From NCBI GenBank assembly GCA_002812745.2, contig NCSJ02000064.1:1-64000 (forward strand): DNA of 64,000 nucleotides. The letters run 5' to 3'. Source of the stretch: Scytalidium lignicola. Its lineage: Eukaryota > Ascomycota > Leotiomycetes. The first letter of the stretch is position 1. Every line of letters begins with the position of its first letter. The notes under the pieces were generated by a model. It was not told the origin of the DNA, searched no databases, and saw nothing but the letters and a program-made list of their open reading frames with translations. Both the position numbers and the translations under genes were made by a program. Below are positions 33,746 to 45,450 of this stretch, one piece after another.

Positions 33746-36511
33746 TCAAGCACCATTAGCCCAAACGGGTGCCTTGAGCAACATCTGTCGACCCCTAACT
33801 TCAAGGCCCACGAAACCTGCAAAGCGAACCTTCTGCGGTCCATATTCTCCGGACTTCCTGGCCTCCCCTGGTCCTGATCCTTGCTGAGCTTGATTCTGCG
33901 CTCCTGCTTCACCACTACCCTGACTGCTCATGCTATTCTTCTTTTGCTGTGGTCCTGGAGCTCCGCCGGCTCCACTACCCATCATAGCCGATAACATAGA
34001 AGAGGTCTTGCTTGACTTATCCTTTCGTGGTTTTCCATCTGAACCCCTTTCCGTACCACTAGCATCCTTCGCGGAACCAGAATCATCCTTATCAACTCCA
34101 CCGCTACCTGAGCTGACAGAGTCAACATCCATACCCCCAGATTCGCCGCTCTGCACAGGAGTCTCAAGTGGTGGTATCCCTGTCTCGACCTTCATGATGT
34201 ATGGCTGTACCGGTTCTCCAGGTAAGGGATAGACGATCGAGATATCTCTCGACTCAAGCGGTAAATTTGCAGCGATGGAAACAGCTAACTCAATGATCAT
34301 ATGCGCGCTATCTTCGAGACCACCTGGGGTAGGTTCAACAAGGTAGTTGATAAGGATTGCCGTAAGATTAGTGGTTGCCATCCGAGTGAACTGCTTCCTA
34401 CATTCCTCACTATCGGCGGTAGATAATACATCTCGCAAGCCATCCAGGGTTGCCAGACGCCATTGTACCACCTTAGCCGTCAGGGCATCCGATTCCTCTT
34501 GGTTGTTCAGGGTTGGTGAAAATAACCGGATATTCTGCTCAACAAGTTTCAAGTTTGTGCTCAGTTCGCTTTCAAGACCAGGGTGAAAGGAGCGATTAAA
34601 AATCTCATCAACGAGGAAACGAGTGATGCAACTACGGCCGACAGCGGTCATTTCCTGTTTGCCGATCTTGATGGCATCGGCATTGACGTGACATGCTAGC
34701 CATGGAGGAATGGAACGCCAGTCTTTGCGGATATTGAAAGCGAGGTTTGTGATTGCACCGTCCAAGCGCTGAAAGCGGGTCATGTATTCACTATCATCAA
34801 GAGACGTGCGAGATTGAGAGAGACGTTGGTTGGCGAGGGTGTTTTGGAGTTGTTCTACTTGAGCGGTTTTCTCGAAATAAAGACCCTTTACTTTTTTNGT
34901 ATTTTTGTACTAGAAAAATTATTTAGCAGATGTGAGAGACCCTGAGATATTGAACCTACAAAGTTCTTTATAAGCCTCGTTCACTTCTCTGTCAGGGGCA
35001 GGAGGTGGAGTGTTTCGTCCTTGTTCGCCACTACCATTAGAGCCGAACTGCTCTCGTTGTGGAGGCCCTCCTTGATAGTTTGATACTCTTGACCCAGTTA
35101 CACCAGGAGCTACACTGGGAGCTACACCAGCTGCTGATGGTTCGCGCCTGTATTCAGGTGGTGGACCCCGACTATCTGGCTGCGGCTGTATACTCGGGAC
35201 GGTTTGCTCCTGCTCTCCAGGTCTCCGAGTAGGCTGTGGCGTACGTCCTGGGCCTTGTCCCGCCATATTACCTACCTCAGATAACGGTCGAGGTGCTTGG
35301 ATTGATGAAGAACGGTTGGGATATTCTTGTCGTGGAGGGATTGAAGTTGGAGATGGTCCGCTAGACTGTACCGATATAGGTCGCTGTTCCTCTTCTTGGA
35401 AAACTGGAGAATCGTGTGAGAATTGTGAAATGGTCTCAACGTTTTGAATCTGCGGATATTGATCCCTGGTAACTAGATTTCCCGGTTGTAGAATACCTTG
35501 GGTTGCGGTATATATTGGATGGGGTAGTTGGCTTGGAATCTGCTGGGGAATTTCTTGCGTTTGGAGGAATACCTGACTATTTCGTTGTTGCTGTGGTTGT
35601 TGTTGTTGATGATGGTGGTGTTGTTCTGGCAGCTGCTGCTGTGGTGGTGGTGGTTCAAGTGAATAACGCTTAGGTGTCTCTTCGTATGACAGTTCGTCCG
35701 AGTCACTTACTACCGCTCGGATCGTTTGATGCTGGCCGAGCTCTTGTTCCTGACTATAGTGCTGAACCTGAACAGGATCTGTGATTTGATAAGGATCGAT
35801 ACTACTTTCGTCCTCGTGTGCCTCTTGCGGGGAAGGTAGGTGCGATCTTGAACCCTGGGCCGCTTGCGCCGCCTGCCACTCCTGCCGCTGTTGTTGGTCT
35901 AAGGAATCTCTCCTCTGCTGCACCGTCCGAATGACGGGGGGAGCTTCCTGTCGTTTTGAAAGTCGACGTGCTAGGCCGCTAGTATTATTGTAGGTCGAGC
36001 TTTGGGAGGGAGTACTCTGATGCTTGTGTTCGGAGCGGCTCGAGCTAGGTCTCATGCGATCGAAGATGCTCCTTTTCTTGTGCTCTGGACTAGGTACCAG
36101 GCCAACGCTGGCCCGTTCGTCTTGCTGTTGAGACCTGCGGGCGTCGAAGTTGGTTAGATTGTCGGTGGAGGCACCCGCCTGCACAAGGGCGGGGTGCTGG
36201 GGATAGCTGTTGCTCGAATATCGCGTCGACTGCGATCGGCTAAGGATCGCCGCTGGATGTTGATATACCGGTTGATCTGGCTCTGGGACCTGACCGGTAT
36301 TATTCAACGTGGCGTAAGATTGGGGTTCGTTGCGTGCCGTGAGGATGAACGCTTGAGGTTGAGGTTGGGCGGCTCCTCGGTCTGGCGCAGGCACAGGCGC
36401 GCTTGCAGGAGACTCAGAACGACCACTGCTAGGACTTGTGCTGCCTTGCCCAGCGGAATCGTTCAACGCCTGCTTCGAACGATTACTGTGCTTGTGAATC
36501 CCGAATGGCAT
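33746..36511 (-). CDS. Fungal protein of unknown function, Q/P-rich with coiled coil
   Basis: Exons 36511-34960 and 34909-33746 (minus) give about 904 residues if the n at 34898 is dropped. The start is the ATG of MPFGIHKHS; the frame extends upstream only through non-ATG codons. The first 500 residues are low complexity, rich in Gln, Ser and Pro, with His/Gln runs at 35580-35660 and a basic RSIFDRMRPSSSRS patch. The conserved part follows: VKGLYFEKTAQVEQLQN, then LANQRLSQSRTSLDDSEY, ITNLAFNIRKDWRSIPPW and GRSCITRFLVDEIF. The tail is Gly/Ser/Gln-rich and ends with a conserved-looking KVRFAGFVGLEV. The coiled-coil/helical core looks like a family found across filamentous ascomycetes, but I do not recognise a function. 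The 50-bp intron uses TGTAGGT with a TTTTTCTAG acceptor; without the n the join reads ELLQKYKKVKGLYFEK. Confidence 0.8.
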
Positions 36512-37651
36512 TGGGATGGGGTCGCCTTTCAAGGCCTGTGCTGCTCACGTTTGATTCCCTCTTCAGCGACGGTGTGCGCGGACGTTTGAGGGACTGCACA
36601 GCCAGCAAAGCTGCTGGTGGTGGTGGTGGTGGTGGTGGTGGCGGCGGCGGCGGCCGTCAAATCTACGTATCAAACGTTTGTCATGACCCCTCCTTGTTTT
36701 TTTCCTTCCATTTGTAAGCTTGTGTTGGGCATATATGTTGACATTTTAACTCTCAGCTTCCCTACACTGTGGGTTGGCAAGATCTGAAGGATCTATTCCG
36801 TCAAGCTGGTAAGTCCTGGTTCTATACTAACATGATGGGCTTTAGGCGTGTGTATGTCTGTGTGTTAACAGTATGTGTGTTTTCTAGCTCGCAATGGCGC
36901 CGTTATCCGTGCTGATGTCCACGTTGGGCCTGATGGACGTCCAAAGGGATCTGGTATTGTTGCATTTGAATCTCCTGATGATGCTCGAAATGCTATCCAG
37001 CAATTCAATGGCTATGATTGGCAGGGCCGTCTCTTAGAAGTCCGTGAAGATCGATTTGCTGGCTCTGGGCCAGGGTTTGGTGGACGAGGTGGTTTTGGAG
37101 GACGCGGTGGTTTTGGTTTTGGTGGCCGTGGAGGTTTTGGTCGTGGTGGATTCGGTGGATTCGGTGGCCGTGGAGGTTATGGCGGTGGTTATGGAGGTCC
37201 TCCTCCTGCTGCTGCTGCTGGTTATGATGCGACTGCGGCCTCTGTACCCCCGAATCCTTTCACCGATTATGCCACTGCCGGCTCCGAGAGAAGCGAAACC
37301 ATTTATGTTCGAAACGTGAGTATTACGATCTATTGTCTTGATCCCGAGGAAGCTAACATGTACAAATAGCTTCCATGGTCGACCAGCAATGAGGACCTCG
37401 TCGAACTCTTCACCACAATTGGGAAGGTCGAGCAAGCTGAAATTCAGTACGAGCCAAATGGCCGCTCTCGTGGAACTGGTGTTGTCCGATTCGACACGCC
37501 TGATAGTGCAGATACGGCGATTGAAAAGTTCTCTGGTTATCAATACGGCGGCCGTCCTCTTGGCCTAAGCTATGTCAAGTATCAGACACCTGCTAACGGT
37601 GATGCTATGGAGACTGAAGCTACCAGTCTCACTCAGGATCAGATAATGTAG
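36505..37651 (+). CDS. RNA-binding protein with two RRMs and an RGG linker (5' end uncertain)
   Basis: Exons ending or starting at 36675, 36757-36808, 36888-37315 and 37370-37651 join in frame. RRM1 reads RQIYVSN|LPYTVGWQDLKDLF, then KGSGIVAFESPDDA. A linker of FGGRGG repeats follows. RRM2 reads ETIYVRN|LPWSTSNEDLVELF, then RGTGVVRFDTPDSA. The C-terminus is short (TSLTQDQIM). Such Gbp2/hnRNP-like proteins bind mRNA in the nucleus and accompany export. The first exon contains a 13-Gly run (36616-36654). Its only in-frame ATG (36505) is two bases from the opposite-strand ATG of the neighbour. A strong acceptor at 36566 or a weaker one at 36601 suggests that true 5' exons are missing or misassembled. 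From 36505 the product would be 310 residues. Confidence 0.82.
36616..36654 (+). repeat. GGT/GGC trinucleotide run (13 Gly codons)
   Basis: Eight GGT codons are followed by five GGC codons without interruption, just before RRM1 of the RNA-binding protein. This is a microsatellite that could vary between strains and a likely place for assembly trouble. Confidence 0.9.
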
Positions 37652-39074
37652 GGGGAAGGGCAGTGAATCAGGAAGGAGGAATTTGGGGGCTTCCCTCTAT
37701 ACCGGGCCCAACTAGGTCGTCAAACAACGCTCAGCTGCAAAACACCACATAAATATGCATCGGCTTTCTGCAAAATTTTCCTTAACATGTATTCTCGGGG
37801 CTTTTTAAATTGTGATTTTTTTTCCTTTACAAAGAATGGTGGTTCTTCCGAGGAGGCTCTGGTTCAGGTTTGTGGGTCTCAACCTTGCACTTTATGTTGG
37901 CAACCCCAAAGATCTCAACCCAGCAGTTGTAAGGGAGGAGGTAATGGAAGGGACGCAGACGTCAAATTTTTCGTCTTTCCTCAAAAGTTTGTCCGCTCAG
38001 GCATAATCGATATTTGGGTCTGGTCTTCTTAAGAGCAGACGAATGTAGAAAATGCAATGGCTTCAACGCTGACGTATAATGCGAAGTACTTGGGATACTT
38101 ACATACATGGTGGCTGTATATTGCGTTCCTTTTCTCTGTCCACCATTAAGGATATGCTTCGGTAGCGCGTGAATTGGTGATATGTTTGATTATTTGTGGG
38201 ACAACTTATATTTAGGGTGGGGCTGTTTATCGTCTGGTACTAATGGAATTCAAGACTTAGAGGGTTATTGTGAATCACATCGTTTTTGGAATACATGTGG
38301 CAAGTGATACATTGGAGTTATTCAGCAAGGCTTGGACAAATATCTACTTCATTGACAGGTATGTGTATCATAAAGTGCCTTATTCAATCTAAACTACCAT
38401 CCCTAATAACTAATCTAAATGGGTTTAAAAGACNTTTTTAGGCTCTCTCCATGGACCTCTTACAGTTTTCCACTTCCAAGTCCAATCTATTCAGTTGCGC
38501 GCTCAAGGAAGGAATATTCATCAGTGAATATGTGTCTCTATACAGCAGTTAAACTCTCTTGCTGCGATCGTCTCTACGTCGACGTCCAACGCATCGCCAT
38601 CTGTAGCCCAGATTAGCCCAAAACAAGATGCCCTCCCGAATTGTGTCTTCAGTTGGGTTCTGAAGATAACGCACAGACAAGATCGGGTATCTGTTGGCGG
38701 TGTTACGCAAAAAGAAATGGCATTACTAGTTCTGAACGGGAGAGGTTGAGACCTAGTTGGGAGAAGCTGGGTCAAACCGCTGCAGAGGTTACTCATACCC
38801 GAAGCATGCCAGGAAAAGGGAAGACGGTTATGCAAAACAAGAGGTCTGTTGAAGGAAGTACAGCCTGCAAAACTTATGGCTCTCGTGGGGTTGTAATTGG
38901 AGATCTAGAGGGGGCTGTTCAGCCAATAACAATATCCAGACAAGTGCAGATGAGGCTGTTCCTGGACTTTCCGGATTGCAGCAGAAGTGGGCTGGTGGCC
39001 ACTGTGTGGTAGCAGATAGACCAAAAAGGAATCGATGGTATTATTGGACAAGTTCCTGTTACTCGCCTGCAGGA
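37652..39074. other. Gene-poor stretch downstream of the RRM gene
   Basis: The first 400 bp look like 3' UTR. At about 38520-38900 there are several partly open frames with protein-like composition that break and change phase, including one with SPKQDALPNCVFS. They may be the remains of a small secreted or cysteine-containing protein gene, but no continuous model can be built. An n lies at 38434 next to a T run. Confidence 0.3.
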
Positions 39075-39437
39075 ATGAGCAGTTCTGGACAATTACCGAG
39101 CAGTGCGAATCCCGGGGCACCACCTCAGAATTTGGAAATGATTACACGATGGTTGCTCGAACAGGAGTATAACAAGGGCGAGAAGGAAGAAACTGCAGTA
39201 TTCCCAGAGGATATTTTGCATCTTGAGGCTGCTGATGACCTGCTACCCATCCATATTCGAAGTAATTCTTTGCTAGAACCAGCCCGGCTTCAACAAGTTG
39301 TTGATACTCCTGCATCTGTCGGACCTGAAGAGCAATACCGATGCTCCTGGGATGATTATTGGCAAGGTAAATGCGAGTATCTCTCGGAGTCAAATCATAA
39401 TATCACAGTCGAAACGGAATACATAAGCCCTTGTTAA
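39075..39437 (+). CDS. Hypothetical protein, 120 residues, doubtful
   Basis: The frame from the ATG at 39075 has biased, protein-like content: a Pro/Ser-rich start (SSANPGAPPQNLEM), an acidic helix (WLLEQEYNKGEKEE, ILHLEAADDLLP) and an aromatic end (YRCSWDDYWQ). The frame stays open upstream to 38976, so the start is uncertain. No family is recognised. It could be an exon of a longer gene that includes the broken frames at 38.5-38.9 kb, or a degraded gene. Confidence 0.3.
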   Translation: MSSSGQLPSSANPGAPPQNLEMITRWLLEQEYNKGEKEETAVFPEDILHLEAADDLLPIHIRSNSLLEPARLQQVVDTPASVGPEEQYRCSWDDYWQGKCEYLSESNHNITVETEYISPC

Positions 39438-39839
39438 ACTCCTTGTTTGACGCAGATCCTGACATGTGGGGTTTGTTTAGGACGGTTCTTAAACAAGATA
39501 CCATGATATCGATTTCCTAGCCAAGGCTTTAAGCACAACTCCAATTACTTGCCAGGTGGAAGAAGTAAGCATACCAGAGGAACATTATGTGCGTTGATTT
39601 GTTGGATACCTTTCTAGTCCACAGTAGCTTTCTTCGTGGTTCTAGTGTACAGTACAAACATTATGGTCCTGCGCAATTTGCAAGACTCGTATGTATATAT
39701 GGACTTGCACCTGCACCTAGATCCTTAAACTGAACATTCGAATCAAATCCAACCTGCATGTTCATAGATGTAATGTCCCTTAGGCTCCTTGTGTTGTCCA
39801 CCACCGTAGTTATCATAAAAGCCAAACGCCCTATATCTT
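39438..39839. other. Intergenic, 3' side of SRP14
   Basis: About 400 bp, mostly the 3' region of SRP14 on the minus strand. Nothing specific recognised. Confidence 0.4.
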
Positions 39840-40484
39840 TCAAGCCTTCTTCGCATCTTCTCCGCCTGCGCCACCTGCAGATACGGCACCCTTCTTCTTC
39901 TTCTTTGCCTTCAATTTTTCCTTAGCCTTGCTTCGATCCCGCTTCTTCAGCGCCGACATCCCTAGTTTACAGACCTCAGCGTATTTTGCAAAGAACACAT
40001 CTAATGCATCTGGTGCTACTATTGTCGATAATTTGATCTTCTTGTCACGTTTGTCCTTAGGTTTGCCATTTGTGGCGCGGATTATGATTGGGAGTGGTTT
40101 TGAAGGCGAGTGCAAGTCGGGGAATGGATCGGTATCGCTCAATGGGGTAGGTCGTTCTTCATTGTATGTCACTGTCGGTTGGAGATTTCTTAGTATGAAC
40201 TTCTTGAGAAATTTGGGTTGGTGCTTATGTAGAAAAGGTCTTTTGTCTATTTAATGGACTCTATTGGGTAGGATAGATCATACTGCGCTTTTGGACGAGA
40301 TAGATGGTGCCATGATCCTTCTGGCGGCGCTCATCGAAGAGTTCTGAGAGCTTTAAAAAGAACTATTTTTTGGAGTTTTGGAATTAGCAATAATGTTCTC
40401 ATCATGATTTCTCCTAGGCAGAAACGCTAGGATATGGAATAATTAGAAGCGTACATCATCATTGGTTAAATGTTCCTTTGACAT
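39840..40484 (-). CDS. SRP14: Signal recognition particle 14 kDa subunit
   Basis: Three exons on the minus strand: 40484-40455 (ten codons, MSKEHLTNDD), 40362-40284 and 40171-39840, giving 146 residues. Exon 2 reads FFLKLSELFDERRQKDHGTI. Exon 3 continues with LPIIIRATNGK, KLSTIVAPDALDVFFAKY and GMSALKKRDRSKAKEK, then a polybasic tail. This is the Alu-domain subunit of SRP. With SRP RNA (and SRP9/Srp21) it slows translation until the ribosome docks at the ER. The second intron could be ended at an earlier AG, but only the CGACAG acceptor before 40171 keeps frame. Its start codon is 206 bp from that of SGD1, which is transcribed the other way. Confidence 0.88.
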
Positions 40485-40690
40485 CTCTGCAGAGCTCCTC
40501 TCTAGATTTCATTCATCGAGGTGAGGTGCGTTTTGGGTTTTGTGTGATGATGCTGGTAATTAGTTACAAGATTGGTGGGGTTGGTTCCTCTTACGCGACC
40601 CCACGCCCAGAACACTTGGTCCCAGCTCATGCGGCTACAAATTTCTGGATGGAACGATTTTTTTTTTCTGGCACAACAAGAAGAGCTAGG
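40485..40690. promoter_or_regulatory. Short bidirectional promoter SRP14 / SGD1
   Basis: Only 206 bp separate the two start codons. Both products serve RNP or ribosome-linked functions, so coordinated control is plausible but not shown. A T9 tract lies at about 40659-40667, 25 bp upstream of the SGD1 ATG. Confidence 0.4.
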
Positions 40691-43433
40691 ATGGCAAACA
40701 GACAGAATCAGTTGAAGCTTCCGGCGAGATTAATTGAAGAGCTTGGTGGTTCAGGTAAGTTTTTATTTATAAAATTGTCATTGGCATTCATTTTACCAGT
40801 GCTAAGTCTTTTTCTGCATAGAAGTCTTCTCTCAGAATGGGAGATCAAGAAATACTCGAGTAGGGACACGCAAGGAAAATCGCAAAGCAGAACGACAGCA
40901 GAAGAAGACTCAGAGACAGGGAGAACCACCGAGGAAGAGGCAAAAATTCGCCAATTCGGCAGATGATGAAAGTTATGATCGGCCTATATTGGAAGAGAAG
41001 CAATCTTCTGTTAGCAAGAAAGGAACTCTCCGAGATAACCTTGCTCCCCCGAAGCCGAAGTCAATACTGAAGCGCACGAAGAAGGCAGATCCCGTACCGT
41101 CCACAGATAATGACGAAACCGAGAATATACCCCAGTCTCTAAGGATTTCCAAAGCTGTTCGGGATAAACTGGCGGATGATGATGAGGAAATTGCGGCGCT
41201 TGAGAAACTGCTCGGCTTCAAAGGAAGGAAGGGGCTTCCACAATCTTTTAAGGATGATGGACTTGATGAGCTTCTAGAAGGTCTAGACGATGATGGTGAT
41301 TCAGGGGAGGATAGGGGGGAAACAGCTGAAGGAGATGACTGGCTTGATCGGAAGAGGAGAGAAGCTCAAGCTCGTGCTCGTACTAAATCTCGCGAATCTA
41401 GACTAGATAGAAATGATGCGAACTCTCTATCCAGTGGTTCTAGTTCTGAACTAAGTGGCGAAGACGAAGAATCAGAAGCCGAATCGGAATCAGGGTTGTC
41501 AATAGATGGGCCAGAGTTTCCAGACGATGTCTCTGAAGAGAGCTCCAACGACCTGAACGACAAAGAACTAGCATTCGATCCTGAGGCCAATTTTGAAGGG
41601 TTTGATTCGGAGGAGGAGGGAAACAGTGATTCTGAGGGTTCGGCAGAGCAGCCACCTCCGCAACGAGTTCGTGAGAATCCCTATGTTGCACCTACCGCTA
41701 CCAGTACTGGTACTGCCTCTCAAGAGAAGTATATACCGCCATCTTTAAGAAAGCCAGCCTCCTTAGATACGGAACTCTTAACTCGTCTTCGTCGTCAGTG
41801 CCAAGGTCTTATCAACAGACTGACTGAAGCCAATTTGATCTCCATATTGGGTGAGATTGAGGGCCTCTACCGCAACAATCCTCGCCAACATGTCACCTCA
41901 ACGCTAGTTGACCTCCTCCTAATCTCTGTTTGTGAGCCAACAAGCTTGCCTGATACTCTTATTATTCTCCCTGCTGGCTTTATAACTGCGATATACAAGG
42001 TTGTAGGCACTGATTTTGGTGCCCAAATCGTTCAAAGGCTTGTGGAGCTATTCGATGAACACTACGAACGAGCAGTGGCGCTTATCACTGATGGTCCTGC
42101 CGCCGCGACATCCGAAAGTAGCAAGGAAACTTCAAATCTTATCACTTTGCTTGCAGAGATGTACAACTTCCAGGTTGTAGGAAGTAATCTTGTTTTTGAC
42201 TACATAAGGCTATTCCTAGAAAAGCTTTCTGAGTTGAATGCAGAACTGTTACTTAAGATAATCCGTGTATCGGGTCCCCAGCTTCGGCAGGATGACCCTT
42301 CATCACTGAAGAATATTATCACGATGCTTCGACCAGCAGTTGCGAGTGTTGGTGGTGAAGAGCAGTTGTCAGTTAGAACTAAATTTATGATTGAAACGAT
42401 TAATGACCTAAAGAACAATCGCATGAAAACCGGTGGGGCTGCATCAGCTGTTACATCCGAGCACACAATACGGATGAAGAAGATCCTTGGATCATTGAAC
42501 TCTCGGAGTATAAAAGGTAGCGAGCCTCTGAGAATTGGGCTCAAGGATATCCGTGACTCCGACAAGAAAGGGAAATGGTGGCTGGTGGGTGCCAGCTGGG
42601 CTGGCAATTCTACCGAAGAGAAAGATGAGCCCCTAAATAGTGGCTCTGTGTCCAGAGATGTACGGACACTGAACACCTCATCTGATGCAGATGAGGGAAC
42701 TTCGGATCTCCTCCAGCTCGCGCGAGAACAGCGGATGAATACGGATGTCCGCCGTGCCATATTTATCACTATCATGTCTGCGACAGATTTTCAGGATGCA
42801 TATTTACAACTCATGAAACTTAAGCTCAAAAAAGCACAGGAGCTTGAAATTCCACAGGTGCTAATACATTGTTCTGGAGCAGAGAAAGCTTATAACCCTT
42901 ACTATACCCTGATCGCGAAGAAGCTCTGCGGAGACAGGAAGCTTAAGATGGCATTCCAGTTCAGCTTATGGGACTTATTCAAGAGGATGGGTGAGACAGA
43001 TGACGAAGGTGCCACGGCTCAAGATGACGGTGATGAGGATGCTTTAGATACGCGCCATATCGTCAATCTCGCCAAAATGTATGGCTCCCTCGTTGTAGAA
43101 GCTGGTCTTGGGTTGAAGGTGCTCAAAAATCTCAACATGACGTATCTGCAGTCGAAGACGAAAATATTTGTTGAGGTTTTACTTATCACTGTCTTATTGC
43201 AGACACAGCGACAAGCGAAGGAGCAAAGAGATGAGAAAGCCGTAGAGAATATCTTCCTTAAAGTCAAAGAGACCCCACAGCTGATTACTGAATTACAATA
43301 CTTCTTGAAGATGGTCGTCGCGAAGACGGACATAGCCGGTGGGAAACAGGAAAAAGACACAGTGAAATGGGCATGCAAGATAGCAAGAAAGACTTTAGAG
43401 TCTCTCATGACAATGGATGACCCCACTATTTAA
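40691..43433 (+). CDS. SGD1: Nucleolar Sgd1/NOM1 family protein (MIF4G + MA3)
   Basis: Exons 40691-40754 and 40822-43433 give 891 residues. The N-terminal third is basic, then acidic/Ser-rich (KRTKKADPVP, ELSGEDEESEAESES), typical of nucleolar proteins. YIPPSLRKP introduces the MIF4G domain (about 270-480; RRQCQGLINRLTEANL, VVGTDFGAQIVQRLVE). RIGLKDIRDSDKKGKWWLVG links to the MA3 domain (about 590-740; VRRAIFITIMSATDFQDAY). The family acts in the nucleolus with RNA helicases in 18S rRNA maturation (yeast Sgd1 with Fal1). The short first exon is supported by ANRQNQLKLPARLIEELGG. No breaks. It is divergent from SRP14 and tandem to the LPD1 gene 268 bp downstream. Confidence 0.92.
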
Positions 43434-43701
43434 GTATTGCGTTCTACCTTTAGATTGACGCTCTTGTACTGTACTGTAGATAGTAGTATCTATCTAATCT
43501 ACTCTTATAGAGCCGCCTTAATTAATAATTATGAAACTGGTCATCTGTCGTCCGTACCTACCCGACACTTCGGCACGCACCGCAAGTAACCGCCCTTATG
43601 TAAGCGTTGCCGGAGCTGTTGCCAAAATATCCTCGTCAAACACTACACCCGTCCGAAGCTCCCAAATCCTCGTTGACAGTGTCATCAACTCCCCAGACAA
43701 G

Positions 43702-45450
43702 ATGCTTAGAAGTTTATTAACGCCGCGAGCGATCGCAAGATCTGCTTTCAAGCAGCAATCTTCGTAGGCCACATTCTCAGTTCCAATCCCCATTGCGCCG
43801 GTTGCTAACGAAGCTAGTAGCCTTCCATCCGTAGTCGCCCCTTCAGCCATTGCCAGGCACTCGAGGCGATCCTATGCTACGGAATCGGGTGAGTTGTATT
43901 CTGTGGTTTACAACAGAACGTGGTGGCTGATATTGTACAGAGGAGCGTGATTTGATCGTAATTGGAGGTGGCGTAGCTGGCTATGTAGCAGCCATCAAAG
44001 CTGGCCAGGAAGGCATGAAGGTATTACTCTTTTCCAAACTCGTTGATGAAAATATATCTGACCCAAGAACCAGGTTACATGTATTGAGAAGCGCGGAGTT
44101 CTCGGAGGCACTTGTCTGAATGTCGGATGTATCCCTTCGAAAGCTCTCCTCAACAACTCTCATCTCTACCACACTATCTTGCACGACACCAAAAATCGGG
44201 GCATTGATGTCGGGGATGTGACCCTAAACTTAGCAAACATGATGAAGGCCAAGGACACTGCTGTTACTGGTTTGACAAAAGGTATTGAATTCTTGTTTAA
44301 AAAGAACAATGTAGAATATATTAAGGGTTCTGGGTCCTTCGTCGATGAGCACAACATTAAAATCGCTCTCAATGAAGGAGGTGAGACGACTATCTCCGGA
44401 AAGAACATAATCATCGCTACTGGTAGTGAGGCAACGCCTTTCCCAGGACTTGAGGCCGACGAGAAGCGGATTGTTACTAGCACCGGAGCTCTTTCGTTAG
44501 AAAAGGTTCCCGAGTCCATGGTGGTTATTGGTGGTGGTATCATTGGGCTTGAGATGGGTTCAGTGTGGTCGAGACTAGGAGCCAAAGTCACAGTGGTAGA
44601 GTTCCTCGGCCAAATCGGTGGACCGGGAATGGATTCCGAGGTTGCAAAACAGTCACAAAAGCTCCTCAAGAAGCAAGGTATCGACTTCAAGCTCAACACC
44701 AAGGTTGTTGCAGGTGATGTCAGCGGTGAGAAGATCAAGCTTGAGGTGGAAGCTGCAAAAGGAGGCAAGAACGAGACTGTAAGAATTCCCACTATCACTA
44801 GTCAATATTTTGATATACTAACAAACTCAAAGTTAGAAGCCGATGTTGTCCTGGTTGCTGTCGGTAGACGGCCATACACTGCTGGTCTTGGCTTAGAAAA
44901 TATTGGACTCGAAGTGGACGACAGGAGGCGGTTGGTTATTGACTCCGAATATCGAACGAAGCACGCTCACATCCGTGTCATCGGTGACTGCACCTTCGGC
45001 CCTATGCTCGCTCACAAGGCCGAAGAAGAGGCTGTTGCTGCAATTGAGTGGATCAAGAAGGGCTACGGCCACGTCAACTATGGAGTGATCCCATCTGTGA
45101 TGTATACCCACCCCGAGGTTGCATGGGTTGGGCAGACTGAGGAAGATCTAAAGGCGGCGGGGGTGAAGTATAAGACCGGCAATTTCCCTTTCTCGGCGAA
45201 CTCAAGAGCAAAGACAAACCTTGATAGCGACGGTTTCGTGAAGATACTCGCCGATGCCGAGACTGACAGAATTCTTGGAATCCACATTATCGGACCCAAT
45301 GCTGGTGAAATGATTGCAGAGGGTGCTTTGGCAATCGAATACGGAGCTTCCAGCGAAGATATTGCACGAACATGTCACGCACACCCGACCCTTGCAGAAG
45401 CATTCAAAGAGGCCGCAATGGCTACTTATGCAAAGCCTATACACTTCTAA
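43702..45450 (+). CDS. LPD1: Dihydrolipoamide dehydrogenase, mitochondrial
   Basis: Exons 43702-43763, 43818-43888, 43941-44020, 44074-44778 and 44833-45450 give 511 residues. The first 35 residues are an Arg/Ser/Ala-rich mitochondrial presequence ([16 protein letters not shown], then RRSYATES). Then come the FAD site ([12 protein letters not shown]), the redox disulphide [13 protein letters not shown], the NAD site [13 protein letters not shown], and the C-terminal base motif [11 protein letters not shown]. This is the E3 component shared by pyruvate and 2-oxoglutarate dehydrogenases and the glycine cleavage system; it reoxidises dihydrolipoamide with NAD. The fourth intron (44779-44832, 54 bp, with a TACTAAC branch site) is a multiple of three and has no stop, so a plain open frame reads across it and inserts 18 residues. 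The family has no insert there, and I treat it as an intron. Confidence 0.95.

Noticed and set aside
37044..37543. Open frames in other phases over the RGG linker
   Set aside because: Gly-rich repeats stay open in several frames; only the RRM frame has family motifs.
38550..38700. A CFEM-like small secreted protein (ALPNCVFS)
   Set aside because: The expected eight-cysteine pattern does not continue in any frame, so the similarity is too weak to report as a feature.
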